Source: Echinicola rosea (GTDB lineage Bacteria > Bacteroidota > Bacteroidia > Cytophagales > Cyclobacteriaceae). From it: 64,000 nucleotides of DNA. Positions 42,865 to 51,767 of the stretch are shown here, piece after piece (within the stretch, counting starts at the first letter, position 1; every line of letters starts with the position of its first letter). A program made the translations under genes and the position numbers. The stretch lies in assembly GCF_005281475.1 (NCBI RefSeq), contig NZ_CP040106.1:1679501-1743500 (forward strand), read 5' to 3'. The notes under the pieces are model-generated. The model did no database searches. It was not told the DNA's origin and was given only the letters and a program-made list of their open reading frames with translations.

Positions 42865-45379
42865 ATTTTTATGGATTTTGAAAATGGCCCTGCGGGACTT
42901 CCGCAAGAACAGGGCAAAACTATTATTGTTTGTATCTTCCATTGTCATTGGCATCGCTGCGCTGGTGGGGATCAGTTCATTTGGGGACAACCTCGAAAAG
43001 GATATTGATAGCCAAGCAAAGGAGCTTTTGGGAGCTGATTTGGTACTGGAAAACAATCAGCCTTTGGGTGAGCAGGCGATGGATACCTTAGCTGATGATA
43101 TTGCGTCGGAGATTAATTTTGCCAGCATGGTGGCTTTTCCGAAAAGCGGCGAAAGCCGGCTGGTGCAGGTGAGGGCCTTGGAGGGAGCCTTTCCATTTTA
43201 TGGTGAGCTGGTGACTACACCAGAGACAGCAGGAAGGGAATTTAGAGATGGAGCAAAAAAAGCATTGGTGGAGAAAATCCTCATGGACCAATTTGGGGCC
43301 AAAGTGGGAGACAGTGTGAAAGTAGGCAAGGTGACCTTCCTCATCGCTGGGGAACTGCATGAAGCGCCTGGGCAAAATGGGATTACGGCCACTGTGGCCC
43401 CTGTAGTGTATGTGCCAAAAAAGTATGCAGAAGAAACAGGACTTATCCAATACGGCAGTAGGATCAACTACTCACGCTACTACAGCTTCGGCGAGCAGGT
43501 GGATGTCGAAAAGCTCATTGAGCCCTTCGAAGATGCATGGGAAGAGGCCCATATCGATGAGGATACTGTCCAGGAGCGGAAAGAAAGGACAGGGAGGTCG
43601 TTTGAAAATTTATCGGATTTTCTAAGCTTGGTGGCGTTTATTGCCCTGTTGCTCGGCTGTGTGGGGGTGGCGAGTGCCGTAAATGTTTTTGTAAAAGAAA
43701 AACTGCCTGCTGTGGCGGTGTTGCGCTGTCTTGGCGTTTCCTCACGTGATACTTTTTTGATCTATCTGAGCCAGATTATTCTAATGGGGCTGGCAGGCTC
43801 CATTTTAGGGGCTGGTTTGGGGACGGTTATCCAGTTTGTCCTGCCCGAAGTGTTCAGCGATTTTCTTCCGGTGGATGTCACAGTAGAGATATCCTGGGCA
43901 GCGGTGGGCTTTGGGGTAGTGACCGGTTTGCTTATTTCTATTCTCTTTGCGTTGCTCCCGCTTTTAAAAATCAGAAATGTGCCTCCGATGATGACTTTGA
44001 GGACAGATGCTGATATGATGACCTTCGTCAGGGATCCATGGAGATGGCTGGTAATGGTGGTGATTACACTATTTGTTTTTGGTTTCAGCCTGTCGTTATT
44101 GGATGGCTGGGAAGAGGCGCTTGGCTTCACAGGTTTTGTGCTATTGGCTTTTGGTGTCCTATGGATGGTAGGCACTGGGGTGATGTGGTTGATACGGAAA
44201 TTTTTGCCCTTATCGCTGGCTTATCCAATCAGGCAATCATTGGCCAATTTGTATCGTCCAAATAACCAGACCATTTCGCTTATTGCGACTATTGGCTTGG
44301 GTACAGCCATGATCTCCACCTTGTTTTTTGTGCAGAACCAGTTGTTGGATCAAGTGAAATTTGCCGACAAGGAGGATCAGCCAAATATGCTGTTTTTTGA
44401 CATCCAGACGTCCCAAGTGGAGGGTGTCAAAAAAGCTGTTCAGGAAGAGGGGCTGCCCATTATGCAGGAGGTACCCATCGTCACCATGCGAATGGATGAG
44501 ATCAATGGGCTGGACAAGTCCGAAAACCGTGATTTGCCAGAGGAGGAGCAAAAATCAAATAGGTTGTATAATCGGGAATTCCGGGTGACATACCGCGATT
44601 CGTTGATTAGCTCAGAGACCTTGGTTGCCGGGGAGCTGCATAAAGTCACCCAGCCCGGGGACAGCATTTTCGTTTCATTTGATCAGGGATATGCAGAGCG
44701 GGCTGGCGTCGAGTTGGGTGATGAGATCGTCTTTAATGTACAGGGAAGGCCGCTCAAAACCTATGTTGGGAGTTTTAGAGAAGTGAATTTTCGTAAGGTA
44801 TCCACCAATTTTCTGGTATTGTTTCCGGCAAATGTATTGGAAAAAGCACCTAAGTTCCATGTGGTCATCACCAAGTCCAAAAATGACCAACAAGCCGCCA
44901 ATGTGCAAAATGAAATCGTTAGGAAGTTTCCCAATATCTCGGTGATCAATCTTGGAATGATAGTGGATACATTGGAAGATATTTTGGGCAAGATCAGTTT
45001 TGTCATCCAATTTATGGCGTTATTCAGTATTGTGACAGGTATTTTGGTATTGGTCAGTTCCTTGATCATCAGTAAATACCAACGGATGCGGGAAAGCATT
45101 TTGCTTAGGACGTTGGGGGCGAGCAACAAGGTCGTCCGAAAGATCAATACACTGGAATATTTCTTTTTAGGTAGCCTGGCCTCGCTGAGCGGTATTCTGC
45201 TGTCTTTTGTAGCGACGGCGCTGCTGAGTGTTTTTGTGTTTGAATTTCCAGTCAAATTGGCTTGGGGAAGTGCCTTAGTGATCTATGTGGTGATTACAGC
45301 CATCACGGTTCTTCTGGGCTGGCTGAATGGTAAGAACATTATCAACAAGCCACCAATGCAGATTTTGCGAGGGAGTTGA
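42857..45379 (+). CDS. FtsX-like ABC transporter permease, YbbP type
   Basis: An 840-residue permease with ten or so helices: an N-terminal helix followed by a MacB-like periplasmic domain (to about residue 255), a first FtsX domain (about 258-385), a central helix pair, a second periplasmic domain and a second FtsX domain (about 715-835). The duplicated FtsX layout is that of E. coli YbbP. Together with the ATPase and the divergent arylesterase this suggests extraction or handling of a lipid or lipoprotein at the outer face of the inner membrane. The function in E. coli is itself little known. Confidence 0.92.
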   Translation: MHRFLWILKMALRDFRKNRAKLLLFVSSIVIGIAALVGISSFGDNLEKDIDSQAKELLGADLVLENNQPLGEQAMDTLADDIASEINFASMVAFPKSGESRLVQVRALEGAFPFYGELVTTPETAGREFRDGAKKALVEKILMDQFGAKVGDSVKVGKVTFLIAGELHEAPGQNGITATVAPVVYVPKKYAEETGLIQYGSRINYSRYYSFGEQVDVEKLIEPFEDAWEEAHIDEDTVQERKERTGRSFENLSDFLSLVAFIALLLGCVGVASAVNVFVKEKLPAVAVLRCLGVSSRDTFLIYLSQIILMGLAGSILGAGLGTVIQFVLPEVFSDFLPVDVTVEISWAAVGFGVVTGLLISILFALLPLLKIRNVPPMMTLRTDADMMTFVRDPWRWLVMVVITLFVFGFSLSLLDGWEEALGFTGFVLLAFGVLWMVGTGVMWLIRKFLPLSLAYPIRQSLANLYRPNNQTISLIATIGLGTAMISTLFFVQNQLLDQVKFADKEDQPNMLFFDIQTSQVEGVKKAVQEEGLPIMQEVPIVTMRMDEINGLDKSENRDLPEEEQKSNRLYNREFRVTYRDSLISSETLVAGELHKVTQPGDSIFVSFDQGYAERAGVELGDEIVFNVQGRPLKTYVGSFREVNFRKVSTNFLVLFPANVLEKAPKFHVVITKSKNDQQAANVQNEIVRKFPNISVINLGMIVDTLEDILGKISFVIQFMALFSIVTGILVLVSSLIISKYQRMRESILLRTLGASNKVVRKINTLEYFFLGSLASLSGILLSFVATALLSVFVFEFPVKLAWGSALVIYVVITAITVLLGWLNGKNIINKPPMQILRGS

Positions 45380-45502
45380 TAAATGTCTGTTTGAAGGTAC
45401 AATGGGCAAGGATCAGTTCTTTACCAATAGTCGCCTGCAGGTAAACCCTATAAAAAAAATGAAAAAATAATTCCAAAACTATGAAACCTTTTACTTGTAT
45501 TA

Positions 45503-45516
45503 AATGTATATACATT
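45503..45516. promoter_or_regulatory. Perfect palindrome, candidate MarR autoregulatory operator
   Basis: AATGTAT-ATACATT, 14 nt, 24 nt upstream of the MarR start codon. It lies between a TTG at 45495-45497 and a TACAATAA at 45520-45527, where bound repressor would block a promoter. A related half-site pair with 6-nt spacing lies ahead of yceI. Confidence 0.55.
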
Positions 45517-45539
45517 AGATACAATAACAAAGTACGATT

Positions 45540-45989
45540 ATGAGACTGGAGGAAGAGATAAAGCAAAAGAACTTTAAGAGTGAATACAATAAGGCGGTGG
45601 TCAATATTCTTTATACCCAGAGTTATTTGGTGACACGTCAAGGAAAGCTCTTTAAGCCCCATGGTCTTTCTCCCGAGCAATATAACGTGTTGCGGATTTT
45701 GCGGGGACACCATCCTGAGCCTATCACGGTGTCTTCCATTCAGGACAGAATGCTCAATAAAATGTCAAATGCTTCCAGGCTGGTAGAAAAGCTCAAACAA
45801 AAGGGCCTGGCAGAGAGGAAAGAATGTCCGTCCGACAGAAGACAAGTGGACATTACCATCACTCCAAAAGGCAAGCAGTTATTGGAGCAGTTGGATGGAG
45901 ATATCCAACAATTCAACCATGAGGTGATTGGCCTTGATGATGAGGAAGTCGCCTTATTAAATTCACTCTTGGATAAACTAAGAGGGTAA
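45540..45989 (+). CDS. MarR family transcriptional regulator
   Basis: A 149-residue winged-helix regulator: N-terminal dimerisation helix, then LSPEQYNVLRILRGHHPEPITVSSI and the recognition region MLNKMSNASRLVEKLKQKGLAERKECPSDRRQVDITITPKG, which includes the wing with its DRR motif. MarR-type repressors respond to small aromatic or oxidised molecules. MarR beside YceI is a recurrent pair in Bacteroidota, so it probably represses itself and yceI. It is 74 nt ahead of yceI. Confidence 0.92.
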   Translation: MRLEEEIKQKNFKSEYNKAVVNILYTQSYLVTRQGKLFKPHGLSPEQYNVLRILRGHHPEPITVSSIQDRMLNKMSNASRLVEKLKQKGLAERKECPSDRRQVDITITPKGKQLLEQLDGDIQQFNHEVIGLDDEEVALLNSLLDKLRG

Positions 45990-46003
45990 AAAATTTCGTT
46001 ATA

Positions 46004-46019
46004 AATGTGTATAGACATT
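46004..46019. promoter_or_regulatory. Candidate MarR operator upstream of yceI
   Basis: AATGT-GTATAG-ACATT, 45 nt before the yceI start. The AATGT/ACATT half-sites match those at 45503-45516, although the spacer is two nucleotides longer. A further ACATT-AA-ATGT continues the pattern to 46025. Confidence 0.45.
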
Positions 46020-46063
46020 AAATGTAAAAACTTAAATTGTAAAACTATAAAATTCAATTTGTT

Positions 46064-46591
46064 ATGAGCACAGTAAAATGGACAATCGACCCTACCCACT
46101 CAGAAATCAACTTTAAGGCAAAGCACTTGGTGATCTCTACTGTGACTGGGAAATTCAAGGAATTTGAAGGTGAGGCAGAATCACCAGCTGAAGATTTTAA
46201 TGGAGCCAAAGTGGCATTTTCTGCCAATATCGACAGCATCGATACCAATCAAAGCGACCGTGATGCACACTTGAAATCCGAAGATTTCTTTAATGCCGAA
46301 AAATTCCCAAAACTTTCTTTCTCCAATGGAGTTTTATCTAATGAGGGAGGAGCGTATAAGCTAAAAGGAGACTTGACGATCAAGGATACCACAAAATCTA
46401 TCGAATTGGATGTGGATTTTGGTGGCGTAGCGGAGGATCCTTACGGCAATACCAAGGCAGGCTTTGAGCTGGAAGGAAAGATCAGTAGAAAGGAATTTGG
46501 GCTTACCTGGAACGCCGTGACTGAAGCAGGAAGTGTTGTGGTGGGAGATCCTATCAAAATTTTGGCCAGTGTACAATTGGTAAAGAATTGA
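46064..46591 (+). CDS. YceI family protein
   Basis: A 175-residue lipocalin-fold protein without signal peptide. It has the family pattern KWTIDPTHSEINFKAKHLVIST, FSANIDSIDTNQSDRDAHLKSEDFF, FPKLSFSNG and EFGLTWNAVTEAGSVVVGD. YceI relatives bind isoprenoid lipids (polyprenyl-pyrophosphate or quinone tails) in a hydrophobic cavity. Some forms are periplasmic, but this one looks cytoplasmic. Regulation by the adjacent MarR protein is likely. Confidence 0.93.
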   Translation: MSTVKWTIDPTHSEINFKAKHLVISTVTGKFKEFEGEAESPAEDFNGAKVAFSANIDSIDTNQSDRDAHLKSEDFFNAEKFPKLSFSNGVLSNEGGAYKLKGDLTIKDTTKSIELDVDFGGVAEDPYGNTKAGFELEGKISRKEFGLTWNAVTEAGSVVVGDPIKILASVQLVKN

Positions 46592-46618
46592 TCCAACTCA
46601 ATTATATATACACACGAT

Positions 46619-46652
46619 AAAGCCATGCCTGATTGAGGGCATGGCTTTTTTT
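46619..46652 (+). terminator. Intrinsic terminator after yceI
   Basis: AAAGCCATGCC (46619-46629) pairs with GGCATGGCTTT (46638-46648), followed by T residues. It may also serve the convergent small gene at 46673 in the other direction. Confidence 0.9.
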
Positions 46653-46672
46653 ATGGGATTTTTACTTCAATG

Positions 46673-46867
46673 CTACCTGTTTTCGATCGTTTTTTTGTAC
46701 TGCCCCCAATAGTAGATAGGGAAAATCAGGGCTTTGAGCTTCCAGTCATTTTTTTCCCTGATATTGAGTGACTCATCCTTGTGTACCTTGGAATACATCA
46801 TGGAAGCCATGATGGCATGACCAAAAAGAAGAAGGAAAATGATCGCATAAATGATTAATTCTGTCAT
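46673..46867 (-). CDS. Small single-helix membrane protein
   Basis: A 64-residue protein with an N-terminal hydrophobic helix (LIIYAIIFLLLFGHAIMAS), a charged middle segment and a second weakly hydrophobic patch (LKALIFPIYYWGQY). This helix-basic-helix shape resembles small Bacteroidota inner-membrane proteins with no assigned function. It begins with an ATG and lies in a region otherwise without genes, with a terminator just beyond its end. I judge it likely real. Confidence 0.55.
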   Translation of the reverse strand: MTELIIYAIIFLLLFGHAIMASMMYSKVHKDESLNIREKNDWKLKALIFPIYYWGQYKKTIENR

Positions 46868-47005
46868 GGGAAGTGGGATTTCAGGTGTTTTTGGAAAAGG
46901 CTGTTCGGGTGAAAATGATAATTTATTTCTATATTGACTGTGCGTGTAATGATATATGATATACCTCTAAAAAGGTGCTGCAAATATCTGTAAATATATA
47001 CTATT

Positions 47006-48220
47006 ATGAAAATTGGTTTGATCAAAGAAGGTAAAGTCCCTTCCGACCGTCGTGTAGCATTCAGCCCAGCGCAATTGAAGGCAATGAATGCAACCTATAC
47101 AGGTCGCGCGGCTTTTGTCGTTGAGAAAAGCGAAATCCGGGCTTTCAAAGATGAAGAATATGAGGAGGAAGGTATAGAGGTGGTGGATGATGTGTCAGAC
47201 TGTGATGTGTTAATGGGAATCAAAGAAGTGCCCATTGTCTCGCTGCTGGAAGGGAAGACGTATTTTTTCTTCTCTCATACCATTAAGGCACAACCCTATA
47301 ACCGAGGGCTTTTGAAGGCCGTTTTGGAAAAGGATATTCGACTGATTGACTATGAAGTCCTGCGCAATTCGGGCGAGCGGGTAGTGGCCTTTGGGAGATG
47401 GGCAGGCATCGTCGGTGGCTACAATGGTCTATGGACTTATGGAAAAAAGTCGGGGCTTTTTGATATGAAACGTGCCAAGGATTGTTTTGACCTGAAGGAA
47501 CTTCATGAAGAAGTGAAAAGCATTCAGCTTCCCCCGGTCAAAATGGTCATCACGGGAAATGGCCGCGTGGGCAATGGTGTGAAAGAAATCCTGGAGGTAG
47601 CCGGTATCCGAGAAGTCCGTCCAAAAGAACTCTTGCAGAACTATTACGATGAACCTGTCTTTGCACAGCTGTCGATGGGAGATTATAACCGGCGCAAGAC
47701 TGACGGAGGATATGAAAAAGAAGAGTTTTATAGCCAGCCAGAAAAATATGAGAGCCATTTTCTCAAGTATGCAGAAGTAAGCGATGTGCTTTTTGCGGCA
47801 GCTTTTTGGGATCCGAAGGCTCCGAAGCTTTTTGAAAGAAAGGAGGTGGCCAGTGAAGATTTCAATCTATCTGTCATTGCAGATATTACCTGTGATATTG
47901 ATGGTTCGGTACCGACGACTGTGAAACCTTGTACCATAGACGATCCGGTTTACGATGTGGACAGAGAATCCTTTGAGGTGTTGCCGGCTTTTGGCGAACA
48001 GCTAAGTATTTCGGTGATGGCCATTGATAATTTGCCTTGTGAATTGCCACGGGATGCTTCGGAGGATTTTGGAAAACAACTGATGGAAACGGTTATCCCT
48101 GCTTTGCTGGAAGAAGAGAATCCGATCATTGAAAAGGCGACCATTGCGGAGGCGGGTGAGCTGACCACTTACTTTGACTATTTGGAAGATTTTGTCCGTG
48201 AAAGTCCCGAAGACGCATGA
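47006..48220 (+). CDS. Saccharopine-dehydrogenase / alanine-dehydrogenase-like oxidoreductase
   Basis: A 404-residue NAD-dependent oxidoreductase. The N-terminal domain (MKIGLIKEGKVPSDRRVAFSP) is of the alanine dehydrogenase/transhydrogenase type. A shortened Rossmann core carries VKMVITGNGRVGNGVKEIL. The C-terminal part has FAAAFWDPKAPKLFE and VIADITCDIDGSVPTT, as in fungal-type saccharopine dehydrogenase (L-lysine forming) and lysine-ketoglutarate reductase. It could act on lysine/saccharopine or a related amino acid, but no lysine genes are adjacent. Its TGA overlaps the deoC ATG (ATGA), a surprising coupling to nucleoside catabolism. Confidence 0.8.
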   Translation: MKIGLIKEGKVPSDRRVAFSPAQLKAMNATYTGRAAFVVEKSEIRAFKDEEYEEEGIEVVDDVSDCDVLMGIKEVPIVSLLEGKTYFFFSHTIKAQPYNRGLLKAVLEKDIRLIDYEVLRNSGERVVAFGRWAGIVGGYNGLWTYGKKSGLFDMKRAKDCFDLKELHEEVKSIQLPPVKMVITGNGRVGNGVKEILEVAGIREVRPKELLQNYYDEPVFAQLSMGDYNRRKTDGGYEKEEFYSQPEKYESHFLKYAEVSDVLFAAAFWDPKAPKLFERKEVASEDFNLSVIADITCDIDGSVPTTVKPCTIDDPVYDVDRESFEVLPAFGEQLSISVMAIDNLPCELPRDASEDFGKQLMETVIPALLEEENPIIEKATIAEAGELTTYFDYLEDFVRESPEDA

Positions 48221-48882
48221 ATCCCATTAATACCTATCTAGAGCATACGCAGTTAAGTCCTGTCCTAACTGATCAGCAGGTCAACCAGTTGATTGAAGAT
48301 GCCCTGCAATACCGATTCATGGGGGTTTGTATTCCACCGTTTTGGGTAAAAAAAGTAAAACGTGAGTTGGAAGGTTCGAGCGTACAGGTGGTGACCGTTG
48401 TGGGGTTTCCCTTGGGATACCAAATGACTGAGACCAAAGTTTACGAAACCACAAAAGCAATCGGCAATGGTGCGGATGAAATTGACGTGGTATGGTCGCT
48501 CAGTGCGTTTAAAGCTGGGATGAACTGGCCGAAAATCGAATTGGCCAAGCTTTCTTCGGTTTGTCATGAAGCGGGGAAACTTCTTAAGGTCATTCTCGAA
48601 ACGGCCTATCTGGATCGCGATGAACTGGTAGCTGCCTGTAAAATCTGTGCTGATGCAGGGGCGGATTTCGTGAAGACTTCCACCGGCTTTGCTTCATCAG
48701 GGGCCCAACTGGAAGATGTCATGCTGATGCGAGCGATATTGCCTGCTCAGGTCGGAATCAAAGCCAGTGGTGGCATCAAGACACTTGGTCAGGCAGAGGA
48801 TTTTGTAAAAGCAGGAGCCGATAGAATCGGTACCAGCATGGCTGTTCAGATCATGGAGGAATGGCTTTCCCAAGAAGAGTGA
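48217..48882 (+). CDS. deoC: Deoxyribose-phosphate aldolase
   Basis: A 221-residue class I aldolase splitting 2-deoxyribose-5-phosphate into acetaldehyde and glyceraldehyde-3-phosphate. The Schiff-base lysine is Lys153 in FVKTSTGF. Lys182 in GIKASGGIKT and Asp90 in ADEIDVV complete the proton relay. Length is normal for the family. It overlaps the preceding oxidoreductase gene by 4 nt and ends 8 nt from a convergent hydrolase gene. Confidence 0.95.
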   Translation: MNPINTYLEHTQLSPVLTDQQVNQLIEDALQYRFMGVCIPPFWVKKVKRELEGSSVQVVTVVGFPLGYQMTETKVYETTKAIGNGADEIDVVWSLSAFKAGMNWPKIELAKLSSVCHEAGKLLKVILETAYLDRDELVAACKICADAGADFVKTSTGFASSGAQLEDVMLMRAILPAQVGIKASGGIKTLGQAEDFVKAGADRIGTSMAVQIMEEWLSQEE

Positions 48883-48890
48883 CCGTACTT

Positions 48891-50165
48891 TTACCTTCCT
48901 CCATAGAAATTGAGCACCGTCTCCGAAAACCGCTGCGGGATCTCTGCCGGCGCATTATGACCTGTGCCGTCCAGGATAACCAATGTAGCATCAGGGATGT
49001 TTTCAGCAATCAATCTGGTATGGGATTCCTTGACATAATCGTGTTCACCTGCCATGATCAGTGTAGGACAATTGATCTTGGATAAGGAAGCGGGAGGGAT
49101 GTTTGGTTCTGACTGTAAACTTTTTTTGACTCGTAAGGAAAATTCCTCCCTTTTGTTTAGTGTGCGACTTTCCAAGTCCTCGATTTGTTTTTCCAGGATT
49201 TTGTTGATTTTGGAATCTACGGAACTATGGTCATTGTAGAGGACTGCGGCCATGGCTGCCAAGCTCTTGACTTTTTCGGGATAGTTCATGGCCAGTATCA
49301 GGCCGGTGTTTCCACCATCGCTCCATCCAAGGACATTTACTGCTTCTATTCCCAGTTTATCCAAAAAGGCGTTGACATCTTCAGCGTATAGCTCATACGT
49401 CAGTTTCCTGCCATCTTCAGTGGATTTGCCATGTCCTCTTGTGTCCAGTGCGATGACCTTGTAATGCTTCGCCATGGTGGGGATAATGCTGGAAAAACTC
49501 GCCATAGACATGTCGGCGCCATGCAATAATAACAATGGTTCACCCTCTCCGTAGGTTTCGTAATAGAGGTTGATACCATTGGCCTTTACCTGCTTTCCCA
49601 CCTTATTGTTGCCGCCGATTGCTGTACTATCGCCTTTTACACTTAGTCTTAAGATATGATTGTTCCCAGGAGTGGGGTCTTTGATGAGGGCAGCACTGTC
49701 TTCTTTGTTTAGGTTCACAAATGCAGAAAGACCACCGTCTAAATCCTCGAAAGTTCCATTCACCAAAATAGGGGCTTCATCTTTTTTGCCTTTGAGGGTG
49801 AGCTTTAAGTCATCTAAGTAATACACCCCAGCATTTTGGCACAATACGCCGATTAGAAGTTTGGCGCTTTTTTTATGGATTTTCCCAGAAAGGGTCAATG
49901 TTCCCCACTCGTTACTTTCCATTCGAGCCGGTCCTTCACCCAATTGGTTTTCCAAAAACCGGCCTTGATCATCATAACAAGCTGCAAAGCCTATCATTTG
50001 GTTGTTGGATTCATGCTTGGTAAGCGCAGTGAAAGTGAATTTTTTACCTTGGTAGTCTTGGATGTCGATGGTTTGGACAAAACCGGAATACTTTTCTTGG
50101 GCTGTGGTCAAATTTAAAATTCCTAAAAAAAGCAGTGCCAGTCCTACAAAAACAGTTTTTTTCAT
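48891..50165 (-). CDS. Exported alpha/beta hydrolase with N-terminal accessory domain
   Basis: A 424-residue protein. A signal peptide (cleavage near LTTAQ) is followed by about 150 residues with the look of a jelly-roll carbohydrate-binding-like domain (YQGKKFTFTALTKHES, then GTLTLSGKIHKKSAKLLIGV). From residue 190 comes an alpha/beta hydrolase fold: oxyanion region LLLHGADMS, nucleophile elbow GWSDGG, acid in IMAGEHDYV, and histidine in DGTGHNAPAE. The added N-terminal domain sets it apart from ordinary esterases of this fold and suggests a large or surface-bound substrate. Convergent with deoC. Confidence 0.88.
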   Translation of the reverse strand: MKKTVFVGLALLFLGILNLTTAQEKYSGFVQTIDIQDYQGKKFTFTALTKHESNNQMIGFAACYDDQGRFLENQLGEGPARMESNEWGTLTLSGKIHKKSAKLLIGVLCQNAGVYYLDDLKLTLKGKKDEAPILVNGTFEDLDGGLSAFVNLNKEDSAALIKDPTPGNNHILRLSVKGDSTAIGGNNKVGKQVKANGINLYYETYGEGEPLLLLHGADMSMASFSSIIPTMAKHYKVIALDTRGHGKSTEDGRKLTYELYAEDVNAFLDKLGIEAVNVLGWSDGGNTGLILAMNYPEKVKSLAAMAAVLYNDHSSVDSKINKILEKQIEDLESRTLNKREEFSLRVKKSLQSEPNIPPASLSKINCPTLIMAGEHDYVKESHTRLIAENIPDATLVILDGTGHNAPAEIPQRFSETVLNFYGGR

Positions 50166-50223
50166 GGAATCAAATGGTTTTGATAAAAGTAACTTTTAAA
50201 TGCCATAGCGGCAGTAAAAAAGA

Positions 50224-51423
50224 TCAATTGTGCATTTCAAACGAAGATTTGGGAGTGGTGGTTTTCTGAATTTCCATTTTTTCTTTTCCCACATCCAGGT
50301 TTCGCGTGTCGTCTTCTTTGTTCAGGTAGATCAAAATAAAAGGGATTACGAAGAAAGTCAACAGAATATAGGCAATGCCAATGACTTTTTTCTTGGCGGC
50401 ACTTTTTCCAAAATAGATGGCCAGCTTTACCGGGATGTTCCTCAAGCCGGGGAAAGGCAAAAATATAAAGGCTCCGATAAAATTGAACAAAAAGTGGACG
50501 ATGGCAATGGCGATAGCGGCTTCGGTCTTATAAATGGCTGCAATGGCCGCCGTGATGGTGGTACCGATATTGGCGCCAATGATAAATGGAAAGACCTTGT
50601 TCAAGGACACTTTTTTGGTAGCCACTGCTGGCACCAAAAGGGAGGTGGTGACGGTGCTGGATTGGACAGCAGCTGTAAAAAACACTCCATAAGCAAATGA
50701 GCGATAGGGATATTTAAAAATGTGCTTACTTACTTCCTTAAAACTGGTAGAGATAAAGGTCTTGTAAACCGTAGAGGATAGTATCTTGATGGACAGAAAA
50801 AGCAGCACTACGCTGAGCACCAATGCCAGTACTGGAATCTGGATCCAGTCGATGATCAGGTTACTTAGTGAGCGGGTAAAGATGATATTATAACTGTAGT
50901 CTCCTTCCACACCGCTAGTTATGGTCACCAATGATTGGGAGAGAAAGGAAGCTATTTTGCTGAGGAAGTTAAAGTAATACTCTAGCGGCAAAAGGATGAT
51001 TACCGTAATAATATTGAATAGATCATGCAGGATTCCGGCAGAGATGGCTTTTCGGAATTCACTTTTCTTCATGATATAGGTGAAGGAAACCAACGTCGAG
51101 GTGATGGTGGTACCGATATTGGCACCCATGACAATGGGGACCGCCTGGGTGATGGATAGATTTCCCGAAGCGACTACTGCTACCACCATGGCCGTAACAG
51201 TACTGCTTGACTGTATCAGGCCCGTCATCAACAGCCCGATAAATAGTCCGATAAACGGATTGCTTGTGGCCAGGAAAATTTCATTTGCCACCTCATTGTT
51301 CATGTTCAGAAGAGAGACTGTCAAAAGATCAATGGAGGTCATGAAAAGAACGAGCGCAAATAACATTTGCGCTGCCATGATCCACCTTTTGGTGTAATCT
51401 TTCTTTTGGGTCAATTCTGTCAT
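50224..51423 (-). CDS. Na/Pi cotransporter family protein (NptA/PNaS type)
   Basis: A 399-residue membrane protein with two inverted Na/Pi-cotransporter repeats, each carrying the QSS motif: GLIQSSSTVTAMVVA from residue 69 and AAVQSSTVTTSLLVPA near 260. MGANIGTTITSTL and GANIGTTITAAIAAI form the paired second signatures. About eight helices. This is the NptA-like core without the PhoU-like C-terminal domain often fused in bacteria. It imports phosphate with sodium, and it is divergent from a PiT-like gene. Confidence 0.92.
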   Translation of the reverse strand: MTELTQKKDYTKRWIMAAQMLFALVLFMTSIDLLTVSLLNMNNEVANEIFLATSNPFIGLFIGLLMTGLIQSSSTVTAMVVAVVASGNLSITQAVPIVMGANIGTTITSTLVSFTYIMKKSEFRKAISAGILHDLFNIITVIILLPLEYYFNFLSKIASFLSQSLVTITSGVEGDYSYNIIFTRSLSNLIIDWIQIPVLALVLSVVLLFLSIKILSSTVYKTFISTSFKEVSKHIFKYPYRSFAYGVFFTAAVQSSTVTTSLLVPAVATKKVSLNKVFPFIIGANIGTTITAAIAAIYKTEAAIAIAIVHFLFNFIGAFIFLPFPGLRNIPVKLAIYFGKSAAKKKVIGIAYILLTFFVIPFILIYLNKEDDTRNLDVGKEKMEIQKTTTPKSSFEMHN

Positions 51424-51767
51424 TTAGTAATGAGTGCTCTGCTTGATTAAAGGCCCAATTTAGGGTAATTCACAAAATAAGGCGAATAACCTTAGATAAT
51501 TTTGTATTTAATGTGAAGCTTATGTTAACAATCAGCTTAAAATTCAGGATATCCAAATACTGTGACGATATTTTATTTTTATCACTGGTAATTTTTTAGG
51601 TAAATGTTTTGCTCCCAATTTTTTTTGAAACATATTGTAGTATATTAAGTTTTTTCGCGAGCCAGTGATGTTATGTTAACAATTTCATAATGTATAACTC
51701 CTATAAAGTTATTTAACTTTGTGACCGAGTAAAAAAATCCTCTCAGTAAATCGCCAAAAAAAAATCT
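51424..51767 (+). promoter_or_regulatory. Divergent intergenic region with a consensus -7 element
   Basis: 344 A/T-rich nt between two phosphate-transport-like genes. TAACTTTG at 51714-51721 matches the TAnnTTTG -7 element exactly and lies 47 nt before the plus-strand gene. No TTG is at the expected upstream distance, so any -33 box is weak or replaced by an activator. Two direct copies of GTTAACAAT (about 51523-51531 and 51674-51682) could be regulator sites. Confidence 0.45.
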
